The notes under the pieces: model-generated
Databases searched by the model: none
Told to the model about the DNA's origin: nothing
Seen by the model: the letters and a program-made list of their open reading frames with translations, nothing else
Made by a program: the position numbers and the translations under genes
Assembly: GCA_024516155.1 (NCBI GenBank)
Contig: JAJJXM010000002.1
Span: 1,488,001 to 1,552,000, forward strand
DNA: 64,000 nt
Reading direction: 5' to 3'
Source of the DNA: Pyronema omphalodes
Lineage: Eukaryota; Ascomycota; Pezizomycetes; Pezizales; Pyronemataceae
Part shown: in pieces, positions 10,185 through 20,787 of the stretch
Layout: each line of letters opens with the position of its first letter
Numbering within the stretch: position 1 is the stretch's first letter

Positions 10185-11648
10185 TTCTTATTATTTTTTC
10201 TTTTTTTTTCCGGTGGGGTGTGGAGGGGATGGTGAGATGTGATGGTGGTGCAGATGGTTTAGGCGACGGGAGCCAGCCAGGCTCAGCATAGAATAATGCT
10301 GGTTGCTGATTTCAACGGCTGATCGACTTTAGTTTCAGCAACGAAGGAGGAATGGGAAATGGGGAAACTGAAAAATGAGGAATTTGGCATTCTTTTAGAG
10401 ACAGAATAAAAATAAATGATGAAGGTAATCAGCAGTTTAATACAAAATAAAGTTAGGCAACATTTAAATTCAAAAGTGAAAATAGACAGCAAGCAAGCCA
10501 TTCAGATGTCAATTGTCATACTCGGCATCATCCTTTTCTCTTCACTTCTCTCCTCTTCTCTCCTCTCCTCTCATCTCCTGCCCTCCCCTCTTCTCTCCAA
10601 CCGGTCTTGACAGTTTCACATGCATCAAATACAGCAGCTGCTGTCTCTGCTGTGCAGTTTCTGCATATACAGTCGATTGTACATAAAATCTCTTCTCTTC
10701 CCCGCCGCCACCACTGTAACTTGCAGAACGCAGTATACAATCTACAACGCAATGGGAAAGCGGCATTAGCTACATATTCTGCGTGAAATTCTTGCACTGA
10801 TTTATTAGTATTATTGCATTGATTGCATTGACTGCATTGATTGCATTGAGTGATTATCACCACTGATCACGGAACCTTCTTTTCGCTTCCCATTCGTTCG
10901 CGGGAGCTATCTTACATGTGCCGTCGTTCTTCCGAGAAGCTAATCCAGCTCGTTTGTCCGATCAATTGAAATGGCGTTGTTTTAAATTTAGATTGGCAAT
11001 TAACATATGGACGTTAATACCCTCTCGGGAAGATGCGAATCTACGAGAAGGCAGCAGAGAGGCCCGGGGGCGGAGCGCGGAGACGCAGGCGAGTACATCC
11101 GTAACAGCTTAAGGAGAGCTCCTTCCTCAAGACAACCAAGCAGCATAAGGCCCGCCCCCTCTCGCAACACCCCCCCTCCCCCCCAAAGAGCATCAATCAC
11201 ATATCACTCCCGCTCATAACCTCAAAGAGTATCAATCACATATCACTACCGCTTCGACAGTCAAGAAAAGACAACAGTGTACTCGGCTACAGCGTTCATA
11301 CATCGCTTTCGCTATCAGCACAGAGCTATCGACGTCAGCGAGAAGCCCATCGCCCATCGCCAACAGAGCTCAAAGATCATCACTCGTCTCAGCTCCAGCA
11401 TAGGCCTTCGTCGCAGTCCTCAGCTACAACCCAAAAAGTGCACTCATCGGGGCACAATGTCGGCATAAATCAACTGTCCAGGATATACCGCAACTGCATA
11501 CAATCACTGCCCTCGGTACCACCATCAATTTTCACATAATCCCACGTGCATACGAGCGCGCAAGCCACAACAACTTTATTCTCCTATCCACCGAGTTCCG
11601 ACTCCCGAGCATTCCGAAGCCCGGTGAAGATAGAAAACAGCACAGATA
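10185..11648. promoter_or_regulatory. Divergent spacer DHFR/DGAT1 with simple repeats
   Basis: This 1.46-kb stretch has no recognisable gene. It holds a CTCTCCTCTCC pyrimidine tract (10540-10600), a short GCATTGATT-type repeat (10815-10855), AT-rich DNA, and a C/A-rich region from about 11140 to 11640 that looks like a long DGAT1 5' leader. A duplicated block (CATCAATCACATATCACT) occurs at about 11189 and about 11230. Small frames between 10900 and 11470 lack motifs and are not called. Confidence 0.55.
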
Positions 11649-13496
11649 ATGGAGTCTTCATCTTCATCGTCGACTACTGCCGTTGCTGTGCCCGGCGTTG
11701 ACTCTGCAATCATGCGTTCAACACTGATCATGACAGCTCCAGCGTCGGCCAGCACTATGACAACCACCAAACTTTCAGACACACCAGCGGGTGCTGAAAC
11801 TACAACACAAAACGGAACGACATATACAACACCGACAGGTCAAGGCGGTACAGACAAATACAAGCACATATTTGCAATCCATGCGAAAGCACGACCATCG
11901 ACACTATCTCATGACTCAATTGCGACACCGTCCTTCATTGGGTTCCGTAACCTGATGGTATTAGTTCTAAGTTCGTAGAATTCTTTGATTTACAAGCTGA
12001 AAACTCCCTCTAACACATATGAATAGTTGTTGGAAACCTACGTCTCGTAATAGAAAACTTTATGAAATACGGCGTACTTATTCAACTTTCCGGAGCCGAA
12101 TTTAGAAAAGACGACGTACAAATGGGTCTTTTACTATATTGCCTTATTCCAGTTCATTTATTTATCGGCTACATAATTGAATTAGTGGCATCAATGCACG
12201 CACGTTCAGCTCAAGCCCACAACAAAAAGCACGACAACAAAGACCCTAAATTACGAGCAGCATGGAAATGGATAGCCTTTGCTCATGCCGTGAATGCAAC
12301 ACTTTCATTGTCTGTAGCTTCCGGGATTGTTTACTTTAAAATTCACCACCCTCTAATCGGGTCTTTATGCCAATTTCATGCTGGTTCGTTTTAAAATTCT
12401 TCAAATTTACCTCCCCCGCATTTCCCCGCAATGAGCTAATATATATTCAACTAAATTGTAGCTATCACATGGCTTAAGCAACTCTCCTATGCCTTCACCT
12501 GTCGAGACCTCCGAGATGCATTTCTCGAGGGAACTCCCACTCCCGAAATTTATCGGTCTTGCGCTTACCCAAAAAACATCACTCTCTCCAACCTTTGCTA
12601 CTTCTGGTGGGCTCCAACCTTGGTTTACCAACCTGTCTACCCTCGCTCTCCCGAGTTTCGATGGAACTTCTTCCTTAAGAGAGTTGGAGAAACCATCGGA
12701 CTTTCCATTGCAATCTGGTTCCTTACCGTTCAATATGCTGCTCCTGTCTTGACCAACTCCCTAGCTGCATTGGGTAGCATGAATCTCCCTATTATCTTGG
12801 AGAGATTAATGAAGCTCTCAACCGTTAGCTTGGTTATCTGGCTCTGTGGTTTCTTTGCATTGTTCCAGAGTTTCCTTAATGCTCTAGCAGAGTTATTAAG
12901 ATTTGGAGATAGAGAATTCTACACCGAGTAAGTTTTTTTATTTCTTTTTGCACCCGACTCCCGATTTTTCGTTATCTTGTACCACCATATCACCCGGGAA
13001 AAAGATATCTGCACTTTTGATACCCTATCGCTATCATCATAACCTTTGATAGCGATAACCCATCCCATCACCATATCATAAACCGCAACAACGATAGCCC
13101 CTCCCCCCCCCCCCCCCCCTCAAAAAAAGAAATCTCCCACTAACGAAAAAACCCAGCTGGTGGAACAGCATCTCCGTCGGCCGCTACTGGCGCACCTGGA
13201 ACAAACCCGTCAACTCCTTCATGCGCCGACACATCTACACACCACTCTTAGCACGCGGCTGGTCGCAAGCCTCCGCCTCCCTAGTAGTCTTCACCTTCTC
13301 TGCCGTCATGCACGAGCTTCTAGTCGGCGTTCCAACACATAACATCATCGGGGTAGCATTCGCAGGTATGATGTTTCAGGTTCCGTTGGTGGCTATGACT
13401 GCCCCCCTGGAGAAAATGAGAGGTCAGGCTAGTGCGTTGGGAAATAGTATTTTTGGATTAGTTTTTGTCTTGTCGGTCAGCCGCTTTGTATTATGA
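11649..13496 (+). CDS. DGAT1: Diacylglycerol O-acyltransferase 1 (MBOAT family), 3' end apparently frameshifted
   Basis: ER membrane enzyme that makes triacylglycerol from diacylglycerol and acyl-CoA. Four exons (11649-11970, 12027-12383, 12462-12927, 13157-13496) give 494 residues as read. All joins are in frame. The DGAT1 landmarks are YPKNITLSNLCYFWWAPTL, the REFYTDWWN motif created across the exon 3/4 junction, and SAVMHELLVGVP with the catalytic His. Multiple hydrophobic segments are present. The N-terminus is Ser/Thr-rich. The normal family C-terminus is absent from this frame: after GNSIF the reading switches to an unrelated 13-residue end. The +1-base frame directly after the T5 run at 13450-13454 continues with WISFCLVGQPLCIMSYF and ends at 13582, as the family expects. 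This could be a real mutation or a homopolymer error in the assembly. Confidence 0.92.
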
Positions 13497-13989
13497 GCTA
13501 CTTTTTGAGCTGGCATATTAAGTTTGGGAGTATGGGGAAGGGAATGGGTGGGGGGTTGCAGCAGGGGAATCAACCGGCTTAGTATTGGATTGGGTTGGAT
13601 TAGATAAAGGACATTTGATGATGTCTGGTGAATGCTTTGTGGAAGAAAATGGACGGTTGTAAAAAATGGGGATGTGGTTTTTGTTTTTATTTTAGTTTTA
13701 TATTTTTTTTTTATCATAGAGAAAGAAATATTTTTTTTTGGAATCTGAAAAAAAAAACAGTTCTTTTCTCGGTAATGATTGTGTTGTCTATGGGAGATGA
13801 ATAAAACATAAAACATGGTTTGGATTTTATTGCACTCTATGGAAAGTTTTTGATATTTTACCAGCCACGGCATAGAAAAAAATCGATGTGATGTGATATC
13901 CTGGGTATGTAAATATATCTAATATTTATATATATAAACGAAATCATCCTACACCATACCAATTCACCCACCCCCACCGCCACCGCCGC
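13497..13989. other. Convergent intergenic region, AT-rich
   Basis: This 493-bp spacer lies between the DGAT1 stop and the isochorismatase-family stop. Its first 86 bases are the out-of-frame remainder of DGAT1 (to 13582). The rest is T/A-rich with several A or T runs, consistent with two facing 3' UTRs. Confidence 0.7.
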
Positions 13990-14829
13990 CTACAACAAAC
14001 TCTGCAAACTCTCCCTAGTCTTCCCCTGTCTTTCCTTAACAAGTTTAATAATCTCCTTAAAACCAGGATTCTTAGCATCACCCATAACCTCATAAATCCA
14101 GCTTTCACTAGTTGTGACAACAGCACCGGCGTGACGGAGACGGTTTAGGGCGATGGGAACTTCTTGTGCGTTGGATGAGGATACGCCGTCGGCTATTATG
14201 TAGACTCTGTGGCCTTCTTTGAGGAGATCTAGTGCGGTTTGTGTTACCTGTTTTTTGATGGTGTTAGTGGATTGTTTATCTTCGCTATATTGCTTGCTTG
14301 TTTTCTCTTTGAACACCAAACCACAAAAAAAAAAAACACGAACGAATAGATAGAAAAAAAAAGCAAAAGCAAAAAAGCAGCAGCAACAGCAGCAGAAAAA
14401 GAATATACTCACACAAATATGTGCCTCAATCCCAGTAATCGCAAAACTAATCCTCTTCTCCTGATCCACCTGGCAACCCGGTCTATATTCCCCCCCCAGA
14501 ACATCCCTCATAAGTTCCGGCACCACCATCGAAAACCTCGTCTTATCATAAACCCCCCTAGCATGACTAATATCCAATCCTTCTAATCCCTCATACCCAT
14601 CTTTCGGTATCGTTTCCCCTAGCCGCGCTTTGTTTTGTGTGGTTACGTAGGTTGGGATGTTGAGAACTTTGGAGGCGTAAAGAAGCTTTGAGGCCGTCGA
14701 GATTACGGAGGTGTAGTTGGAGATGGATTTTGTGAAGGCGGTTTGGAGGTCGCAGATTAGGAGGTGGGGGTTGACTAAGGGGTTAGTGGTGGTTGGAGAG
14801 GAGAGGGGGGAGTGCTTACTGCTGGCCAT
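13990..14829 (-). CDS. Isochorismatase-family cysteine hydrolase (ISOC-like)
   Basis: Alpha/beta hydrolase-like cysteine hydrolase; the substrate is unknown for this branch (ISOC1/ISOC2 type). Two exons (14829-14413, 14247-13990) give 224 residues. The 165-nt intron (donor GTGAGT) is open in frame, so translating through it gives a spurious Phe/Cys-rich stretch. The catalytic triad is visible: Asp in HLLICDLQTAF, Lys in YDKTRFSM, and Cys in ITGIEAHIC, where the Cys is the last codon before the intron. The text then resumes as VTQTALDLLKEGHRVYI, matching the family. The C-terminal helix contains FKEIIKLVKERQ. The poly-C/T and A-rich tracts inside the intron are simple sequence. Confidence 0.9.
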   Translation of the reverse strand: MASSKHSPLSSPTTTNPLVNPHLLICDLQTAFTKSISNYTSVISTASKLLYASKVLNIPTYVTTQNKARLGETIPKDGYEGLEGLDISHARGVYDKTRFSMVVPELMRDVLGGEYRPGCQVDQEKRISFAITGIEAHICVSIFFFCCCCCCFFAFAFFFYLFVRVFFFCGLVFKEKTSKQYSEDKQSTNTIKKQVTQTALDLLKEGHRVYIIADGVSSSNAQEVPIALNRLRHAGAVVTTSESWIYEVMGDAKNPGFKEIIKLVKERQGKTRESLQSLL

Positions 14830-15416
14830 TTTGGTGGGGATGGGGGAGATGAGATGAGGTGATTTGAGGTGATGGTGTTTAGGTTGGTGGTTGATGGTAT
14901 TTAAAGATATGGCTGGCTGGTTGGCTGGCTGGTTGGCTGGCTGGAAGCTGGATGGTTACTACTACTATTATCCAGTATCACCCCTCGGTAATACTTAGTT
15001 GTACAGGCACCAGCTACAGCAATGGCGTAAACCGAAATGCGGGGAAGGGACGGGTCGCGGAGATAGCGGGTGTGGAGAAGACGCCAAGTGAGCCAGTTTA
15101 TGCCAGTTATGTACCAGGCTGTTTTAACTTCAGGCTGTCCAGACTCCAGACTCCAGGGTACTCAGTAGTATGTATGCCCATTACCGCCATACTCGTACTC
15201 GGGTGCAATCACAATATGCTATTGCCATTTTTATCGCTATTCTATGGTTCAACACGTATTGTATCGATTCTGATTTTTTGGTACATAATTTGGATAAAAC
15301 AAAACAAAAGTACATATGATTTGAAAAAGAATTGAAACTTGAAACTGAACCCCCCGAAAACTCGAAACTCCTGAAACTCCAATGCAATAGCTATGCTGAT
15401 GTTGATGTTGAAAAGG
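14830..15416. other. Intergenic spacer with GGCTGGCT repeat
   Basis: This 587-bp spacer carries a GGCTGGCTGGTTGGCTGGCT repeat (about 14908-14945) just upstream of the hydrolase start. No coding motif is visible. Confidence 0.7.
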
Positions 15417-16054
15417 CTATAATCCTCCTTGTAATGAAAATGATGATAAAACCAATACTAAAACGTTGATGGTGCCCCAGACTAAAGGAATCCAGGTACT
15501 CATTCGGAAGTGTCCTATATTGGAAGAATGATGTCAGACAAGACCTTTCCTTGGTGTTTTATTTTTTTTTTGTTTCAAAAATCAGTTTCAAGAGAAACTT
15601 ACCGGCTTTAAATACTGCCCCGATTCTGTTTTGTCGTTAGTTTTTTTTTTGTTGTTTTATTATATTTTTTTTTTTAAAAAAAAAAGGAAACTTACACAAC
15701 CCCAACAAGACTTCCTGCCATCGTCGCTTGCATTCCTCCAACAATCGCAAATACTATTGGAATCCCTAACGACATTTTACTCGGCATCATACAAAATGCA
15801 TAGATGCCACTTGCTAAATGGAAGCCCGCGAATAATATCAAGCTCCAATACAAGGTAAATCGCCAAATGTCGTCGGTTTCATAGAGATAAACGGAGGTAC
15901 CAGGTAACGGCTTGATGGGCCAGTATAGAGAAGGAAAAGGCGGCGCTGTATACCCCAACGGGGGATTACTCAGTGAAGGACTACAGGATCAGTTAGCCAT
16001 TTCTTCTATTCTATAGTTTACTTTTTTGCGAATGAGAGCATACCCGTTCATCAT
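15417..16054 (-). CDS. TMEM170-family membrane protein
   Basis: Small multi-pass protein of the ER/nuclear envelope; TMEM170A in animals affects ER sheet shape, and a fungal role is inferred only. Four exons (16054-16044, 15980-15696, 15625-15603, 15514-15417) give 138 residues. Exon 1 is 11 nt and exon 3 only 23 nt. The protein begins MMNGPSLSNPPLGYTAPPFP. The diagnostic block is DDIWRFTLYWSLILFAGFH. Three or more hydrophobic segments follow, including VFAIVGGMQATMAGSLVGVV and the last one, PLVWGTINVLVLVLSSFSL. Every junction is in frame with GT..AG borders. Its start codon is 196 bp from the divergent PEX8-like gene. Confidence 0.85.
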
Positions 16055-16250
16055 GCTATGCTGTATCTTCCTGACGCGAAAGGAGGTGATCGCGACGCGC
16101 AAAAGCTAGCCTCAGCACCATAGAAGCACAAGCTTGAGCTCACCTCGGCTGCCTCGGTCGGCTCTTGGCAGGCCCCAGGAACATCATGTTACCCACCATA
16201 CATCGTCACCGCGAACCCTATCCGTCAACCAAGTTCAGATATCCACAACA
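16055..16250. promoter_or_regulatory. Compact bidirectional promoter (TMEM170-like / PEX8-like)
   Basis: Only 196 bp separate two divergent start codons, so the two genes must share promoter DNA. The segment is GC-richer than most spacers here and contains GACGCGAAAGG and GCTTGAGCTCACC. No TATA box is obvious. Confidence 0.65.
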
Positions 16251-18351
16251 ATGGTAGTCGACCGTCGTCTCGATAACATCCTCCGGACGCTTCTACAACC
16301 CGGACAGGCTGATCCTAATAGACCTGAGGGTTCAGCAGTTTACGCCTCCGCTGCGACCGTGCTTGCGACCCTTACGAACCCGCTCAATGTTACGCTGCTT
16401 TCTACTCAGATCTTGGTTTCGCCTGCTATTTGGCAATCTCCTGATGGATTAAGAGCCGCTTTGAGAACTTTTGGTGTTTTTCAAAGCGCGACTTTGGGGA
16501 AAATTGAAAGCCCGGGTGTTATCTTGAGTGTGGAGGATTGGTTGAATGCTTTGGTTAGGGGCGCGAACCAGAACGTGCCGAGATGGAAGCATCTACTACT
16601 ACTTGGAGCTGTTTTATCTGCGGATACCGAGCGCGCGCATCTACCACGAGTTACGAGGAAGAGTGTAGAGGAGGCATTCTGTAGAGCTGTCAACTTATCG
16701 TTGGCAGCTAATCACGAGAAGGGTTTCGATGGTGAGATAGAGAGAGAGAGCTTTCGGGTTCTTGTTCCCGCTTTATGTATGCACTTCTAACATCCCTGAT
16801 ACTATTCTAGATCTCGAATCAGACGTACTATCACTCGTTCTCTCCCATGCGATAAACAGCCTTTCTTCAAAAGCTAAAGCGCAGATCAATTACGATGCGC
16901 TTCTTCCGGCGATCATTAAGTGCATCTACTTTTCAAAGGAAGGGTTCCAGTCTGGATATTTCTTACCGACCATTGACCATGATATTGTGGTTACCGATGA
17001 TAAGCTCGCGTGGCCCAGCAAGTCCAATTCTTTCCTGGAGCTTCAAGAGCGAAGTGCTAGACCATTGTTTGTTAGCATGAGTAAACTTGCACAGCTAGCA
17101 GGAGCCGCTATTCAAAACACAAACGATATAGCAGCGGTTATGGCTTTACTAGAGAGTATTAGACGATTCTCCGACACCATGGCCAGCCAATGGAAAACTA
17201 ACCGCTTATCCGCCATCCCCCAGAGTGAGGAAGCGTCCCAAATTGATGAAGAATCTCTAAAAGCTACCGTACCAGTTGTTTGGCAGATTCTCAAAACCGT
17301 TCTTTTCACTACCGCATTGATCCTCCAGGAGCTTACGGCCCGTGTTATTCAATCTCACCAATTCTGCAACAAAGAGAGTAAGCCCCCCGAATCACTTGGA
17401 CAACTTCTCCGCTCAATAACACCCTCAGACGGCCCAATAATTGCCAGCAAAATCCTTCATATCCTTTACGGCTACTACTTTATCACGATCCGGATGGGAC
17501 CAAACGCCTTTAGCAGTTACAACTTTGTCTACTATACCTCCCTGGACCTCCTAACCTCCCAGCCTTCAACCGCCGAAAAATTCCTCGTTTCCATCTGCCC
17601 TACTGCTCCAGGCACCATCCCTCCTGCCCTGCCAGACAGACTTAAAGACCTCTACTTCCTCAACACAACCGAGCACCTAACCTCCATCCTCCCCGCCCCC
17701 GTCATCTCCGCCACCCTTATACCAAGCCTATCCCCATACCTTGACCCCAACCTTCCTCCAGTGCTACGACCCCATTTCGAAGCAGCCCACTCCGTCATGC
17801 TCTCCATTCTCTCCTCCCCAACCTCTTCCGAAATTGCATCCACAACAATGCCCTTCTACGTCGACTGCATCTTCCGTTCCTTTCCCCAAGCTTTATCCGC
17901 CCGACAATTCCGGTTGGCGTTCAGCACACTTATCGCAGAAGCCTCCCCTCCACAACCTTTAGCTTCCTTACACCCTAACCTAGTCGATGTCCTCCTCGAG
18001 CTTCTCTGCCAAAAGATTAGTCTAGCCACTACAACGCCGCTAGAGAAAACAGTCGACGAAGGCGCTGTGGGATTATCGGAAAGAGACGTAGCGGTGTTAG
18101 CTATGATTGATGCTCTCCCGTTAATGGAGATTGGCGTTATGAAGAGGTGGCTAGAGAGAGCTGCGGATTTGGTCGTAGACACGAAGGACGAAGGAAGTAA
18201 ACAAAGGCTCAAGGAACGCTTCTGGGATGTGATAAGTGGGGAATTGGATGTTTCTAGAGCGGAAGTAGCGGTCAGGTGGTGGGGTGAAGGAGGACGGGAT
18301 AGGGTATTATTTGGGAAAGAAAAGAGGTTGGAGGTTAGGCCGAGGTTGTAA
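16251..18351 (+). CDS. PEX8: PEX8-like peroxin (fungal peroxisome import protein)
   Basis: PEX8 is an intraperoxisomal organiser of the import complexes, and this assignment rests on resemblance to filamentous-fungal PEX8. Two exons (16251-16776, 16811-18351) give 688 residues, close to the family length. The start MVVDRRLDNILRTLL is followed by ATLTNPLNVTLLSTQIL. The C-terminal half has FEAAHSVMLSILSS, MPFYVDCIFRSFPQALSARQ and a Trp-rich end (AVRWWGEGG..VLFGKE). The protein is helical throughout, with few charged linkers. The intron is only 34 nt (donor GTATGC, branch CTAAC, acceptor CTAG), yet it restores the frame (ALYLESDVLS). The protein ends in PRL, not the SKL-type PTS1 of yeast PEX8. 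The length and motifs are clear; the family call is moderately sure. Confidence 0.7.
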
Positions 18352-19684
18352 GACTGGAATTTAGGTTAGGTATGCGGGTTAAGCCCTCATGGAAAGGGCA
18401 TCTGATATAGGGTTTAAGGGTTCGGGAAGAATAGGGTTATGTGATGGAATGGAGGGTAATGTCAGCGACGATGATGGAATTGTGGGATTTCAATGATAGA
18501 TATTGTACGGTTTGTATTTAGCATGCGTCTTTTTTTTATGTTTATGAACATCTTTATTTTTTCGTTTTTCCTTGGATTGGATGATGGTTATATGTAGGAT
18601 TGTTTTTACCCCCGATATGGATGATATGGAATTGTGCTTTATTTCAGGAAAAAAACACGCACAAGTAACAAAAGCAATACGAATCTCATTCTTTCTTTTC
18701 TTTTCTTAACCACACATACCTATACTTCCGTATGAACTTTAACTTCAACATATCTGATTCGTACATAGGAAACAGACATATTGTGGAAGTTAGGTTAATT
18801 AAAGCTTCTCCTGAACGTTGATCCTATGTACCCACCCCGCTCAAGCTACAACTGCGCACAAGTTACAACGGACTCGCTTTCTATAATCTAATTAATTTTT
18901 TCCCCCTCAAGTCCTCAAGCTGATATTCCGATCTCAATTCCATCACCGTATACATATCCTGATCCTGTCTATATGGTCACCATATCCATAAGCCCAAAAA
19001 AATGAAAATTTCTCCCTGTATCTGCATAAACTCGCATAAACTTACATAAACTTGCATAAACCGCATTACAACACAAGTGCCACTTGCATCATCACGCATT
19101 ACATGCGGCTCCGAAGCTTCCTACATACTCGTGGCTGAGTCTGAGTCTAAGTCTAAGCCGCAGAGCCGCAGAGCTATGCTGCTCCCTTGTTCACTCGTTC
19201 ACACGCTCGCTCGCGCCTACCCCTGGCCCGTGCGTCCCGACACGCTAAAGCTCCCGATCCCTCGTGCCACCTTCGACCGCAATTTCCCTAGTTATACATA
19301 TAGGTCCGCCCCTCTTTTTCCTGTGCAACATCCCTTTACTTCAACTCGCGACTTTTTTTGAAAAGGGAAGGGGTTTTGAAGGGGTTTGAGGTCTTGAAAG
19401 GGTTTACTTACTGTTCTGTCTATCAAAGTCCTTGGAAGTCCCTGAAAGTTCGGAGGAGCCAGAAGGTGTCGGTTTACTGCAGTTACTTTCGTTACTTTCG
19501 CTACTTCGTTCTTTCGCGCCTTCGGTCCTTCGACCCTCGTTCCTCGTTCCTCGTTCACCAATCCTCAGGCGCTCGAAGTCCGCGCACGACGCACTCGACG
19601 AACCAGGTCAACTCAACTCAACGAAACCCAAACTCGAACTCGGCGAAAACCATCGATCTTTATCGTTATCCTCATCTTCTCACA
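18352..19684. other. Intergenic region, no gene seen
   Basis: This 1.33-kb spacer is AT-rich to about 19060, with a short CATAAACTTG-type repeat (four units of about 11 bp, 19022-19062). A GC-richer stretch at 19080-19680 forms the STE14 leader. It contains repeated CGAGTC/TTCGTTCCTCG words but no conserved frame. Confidence 0.65.
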
Positions 19685-20787
19685 ATGACCTATCAAACCC
19701 ACCAACGACATTTCTCGCGCGGAGAACTACCAAGCCAAGCTTCTTTCCCGGCTTATCTATATCCCTCTGGATCCTACGCATTAGATGGCATTGCGACGAG
19801 AGCTGGTGGGTTGGGTATGGTGTTTGCGTTGGCTATGAATACCGCTTGGACTTGGAGATATGGTTTCCCGCAACTTCCGTTGTTTGTGGCTTGTTTGGCG
19901 TTTTTCCATTTTATGGAGTTTTGGATTACGGCGAGGTATAATACTAGGAGGGGGAAAGTGGAAGGTATGTTTTTGATTGGAATGGAGGAGAGGGAGATGC
20001 AGGGTATAGAATCTTGAAGGAGCTTTGTGCAAGGCTTGGAATCTACAGTCCAGTGGATCGAAGCTTCGGATACACCGTCGACTGGCGGAATTCGAGGGTT
20101 TGAATACTCTTAGGACTCATGGGTTTCTAAAGTATACTACAATACCACCGTTGGACTCGGCCGCTGCACAAAGTCTCAGGGAAGCATCGAGGTGTCGGAA
20201 GAGGGGGCTAAATTTCAGTAACGAGTCTATGCTAACTTTCTTAAACAGCCTTTATCCTAACCTCCAACGGAGCAGCCTACAACATCGCGCACGCCTCCGC
20301 CATCGTCGAAGCCCTAGTTGAATACTACTTCTTCCCGCAACTCAAGGCCTTTAACTGGGTTACCGTCATTGGATTATTCCTCGTAATCATTGGACAAACA
20401 GCTCGTACCCTAGCCATGAAGCATGCCGGTAGCAACTTCTCCCACTACGTTGTAACCGAGAGGGAAGCCGGTCATAGATTAGTGACTGAGGGGATTTACG
20501 CTTGGTTAAGACATCCGTCGTATTTCGGATACTACTGGTGGGCTGTGGGAACTCAGGTTATGCTGGGAAATCCTATTTGTACCTTGGGATTTGCTGCGTT
20601 TTTGTGGATGTTCTTTAGTAATCGGGTTAAGCGTAAGTTTCCTGTCTTCCACTCCAGTCATTGAATACAAGGAATAAAGACTAATTCTTATAATCTGATA
20701 GATGAGGAGGAATATCTTATCAGTTTCTTCAGAGAATATAGCGATTATAGAAAGAGATCATGGGTGGGAATTCCGTTTATTGGTTAA
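19685..20787 (+). CDS. STE14: Protein-S-isoprenylcysteine O-methyltransferase (ICMT/Ste14)
   Basis: ER membrane enzyme that methylates the prenylated Cys of CAAX proteins such as Ras and mating pheromone. Three exons (19685-19964, 20249-20632, 20702-20787) give 249 residues. The 284-nt first intron is the longest in the window. Landmarks are LTSNGAAYNIAHASA, the substrate-site block NFSHYVVTEREAGHRLVTEG, the SAM-binding IYAWLRHPSYFGYYWWAVG, and the C-terminal FFSNRVKHEEEYL, completed across the last splice. It has about five to six hydrophobic helices. The next-to-last exon ends one base into the His codon of the RVKHEEEYL motif, so the 86-nt last exon is required for activity. Confidence 0.95.

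Noticed and set aside
10918..11468. Several short frames in the DHFR/DGAT1 spacer
   Set aside because: Arg/Ser/Pro-rich peptides without motifs in a C/A-rich leader; they look like non-coding 5' UTR.
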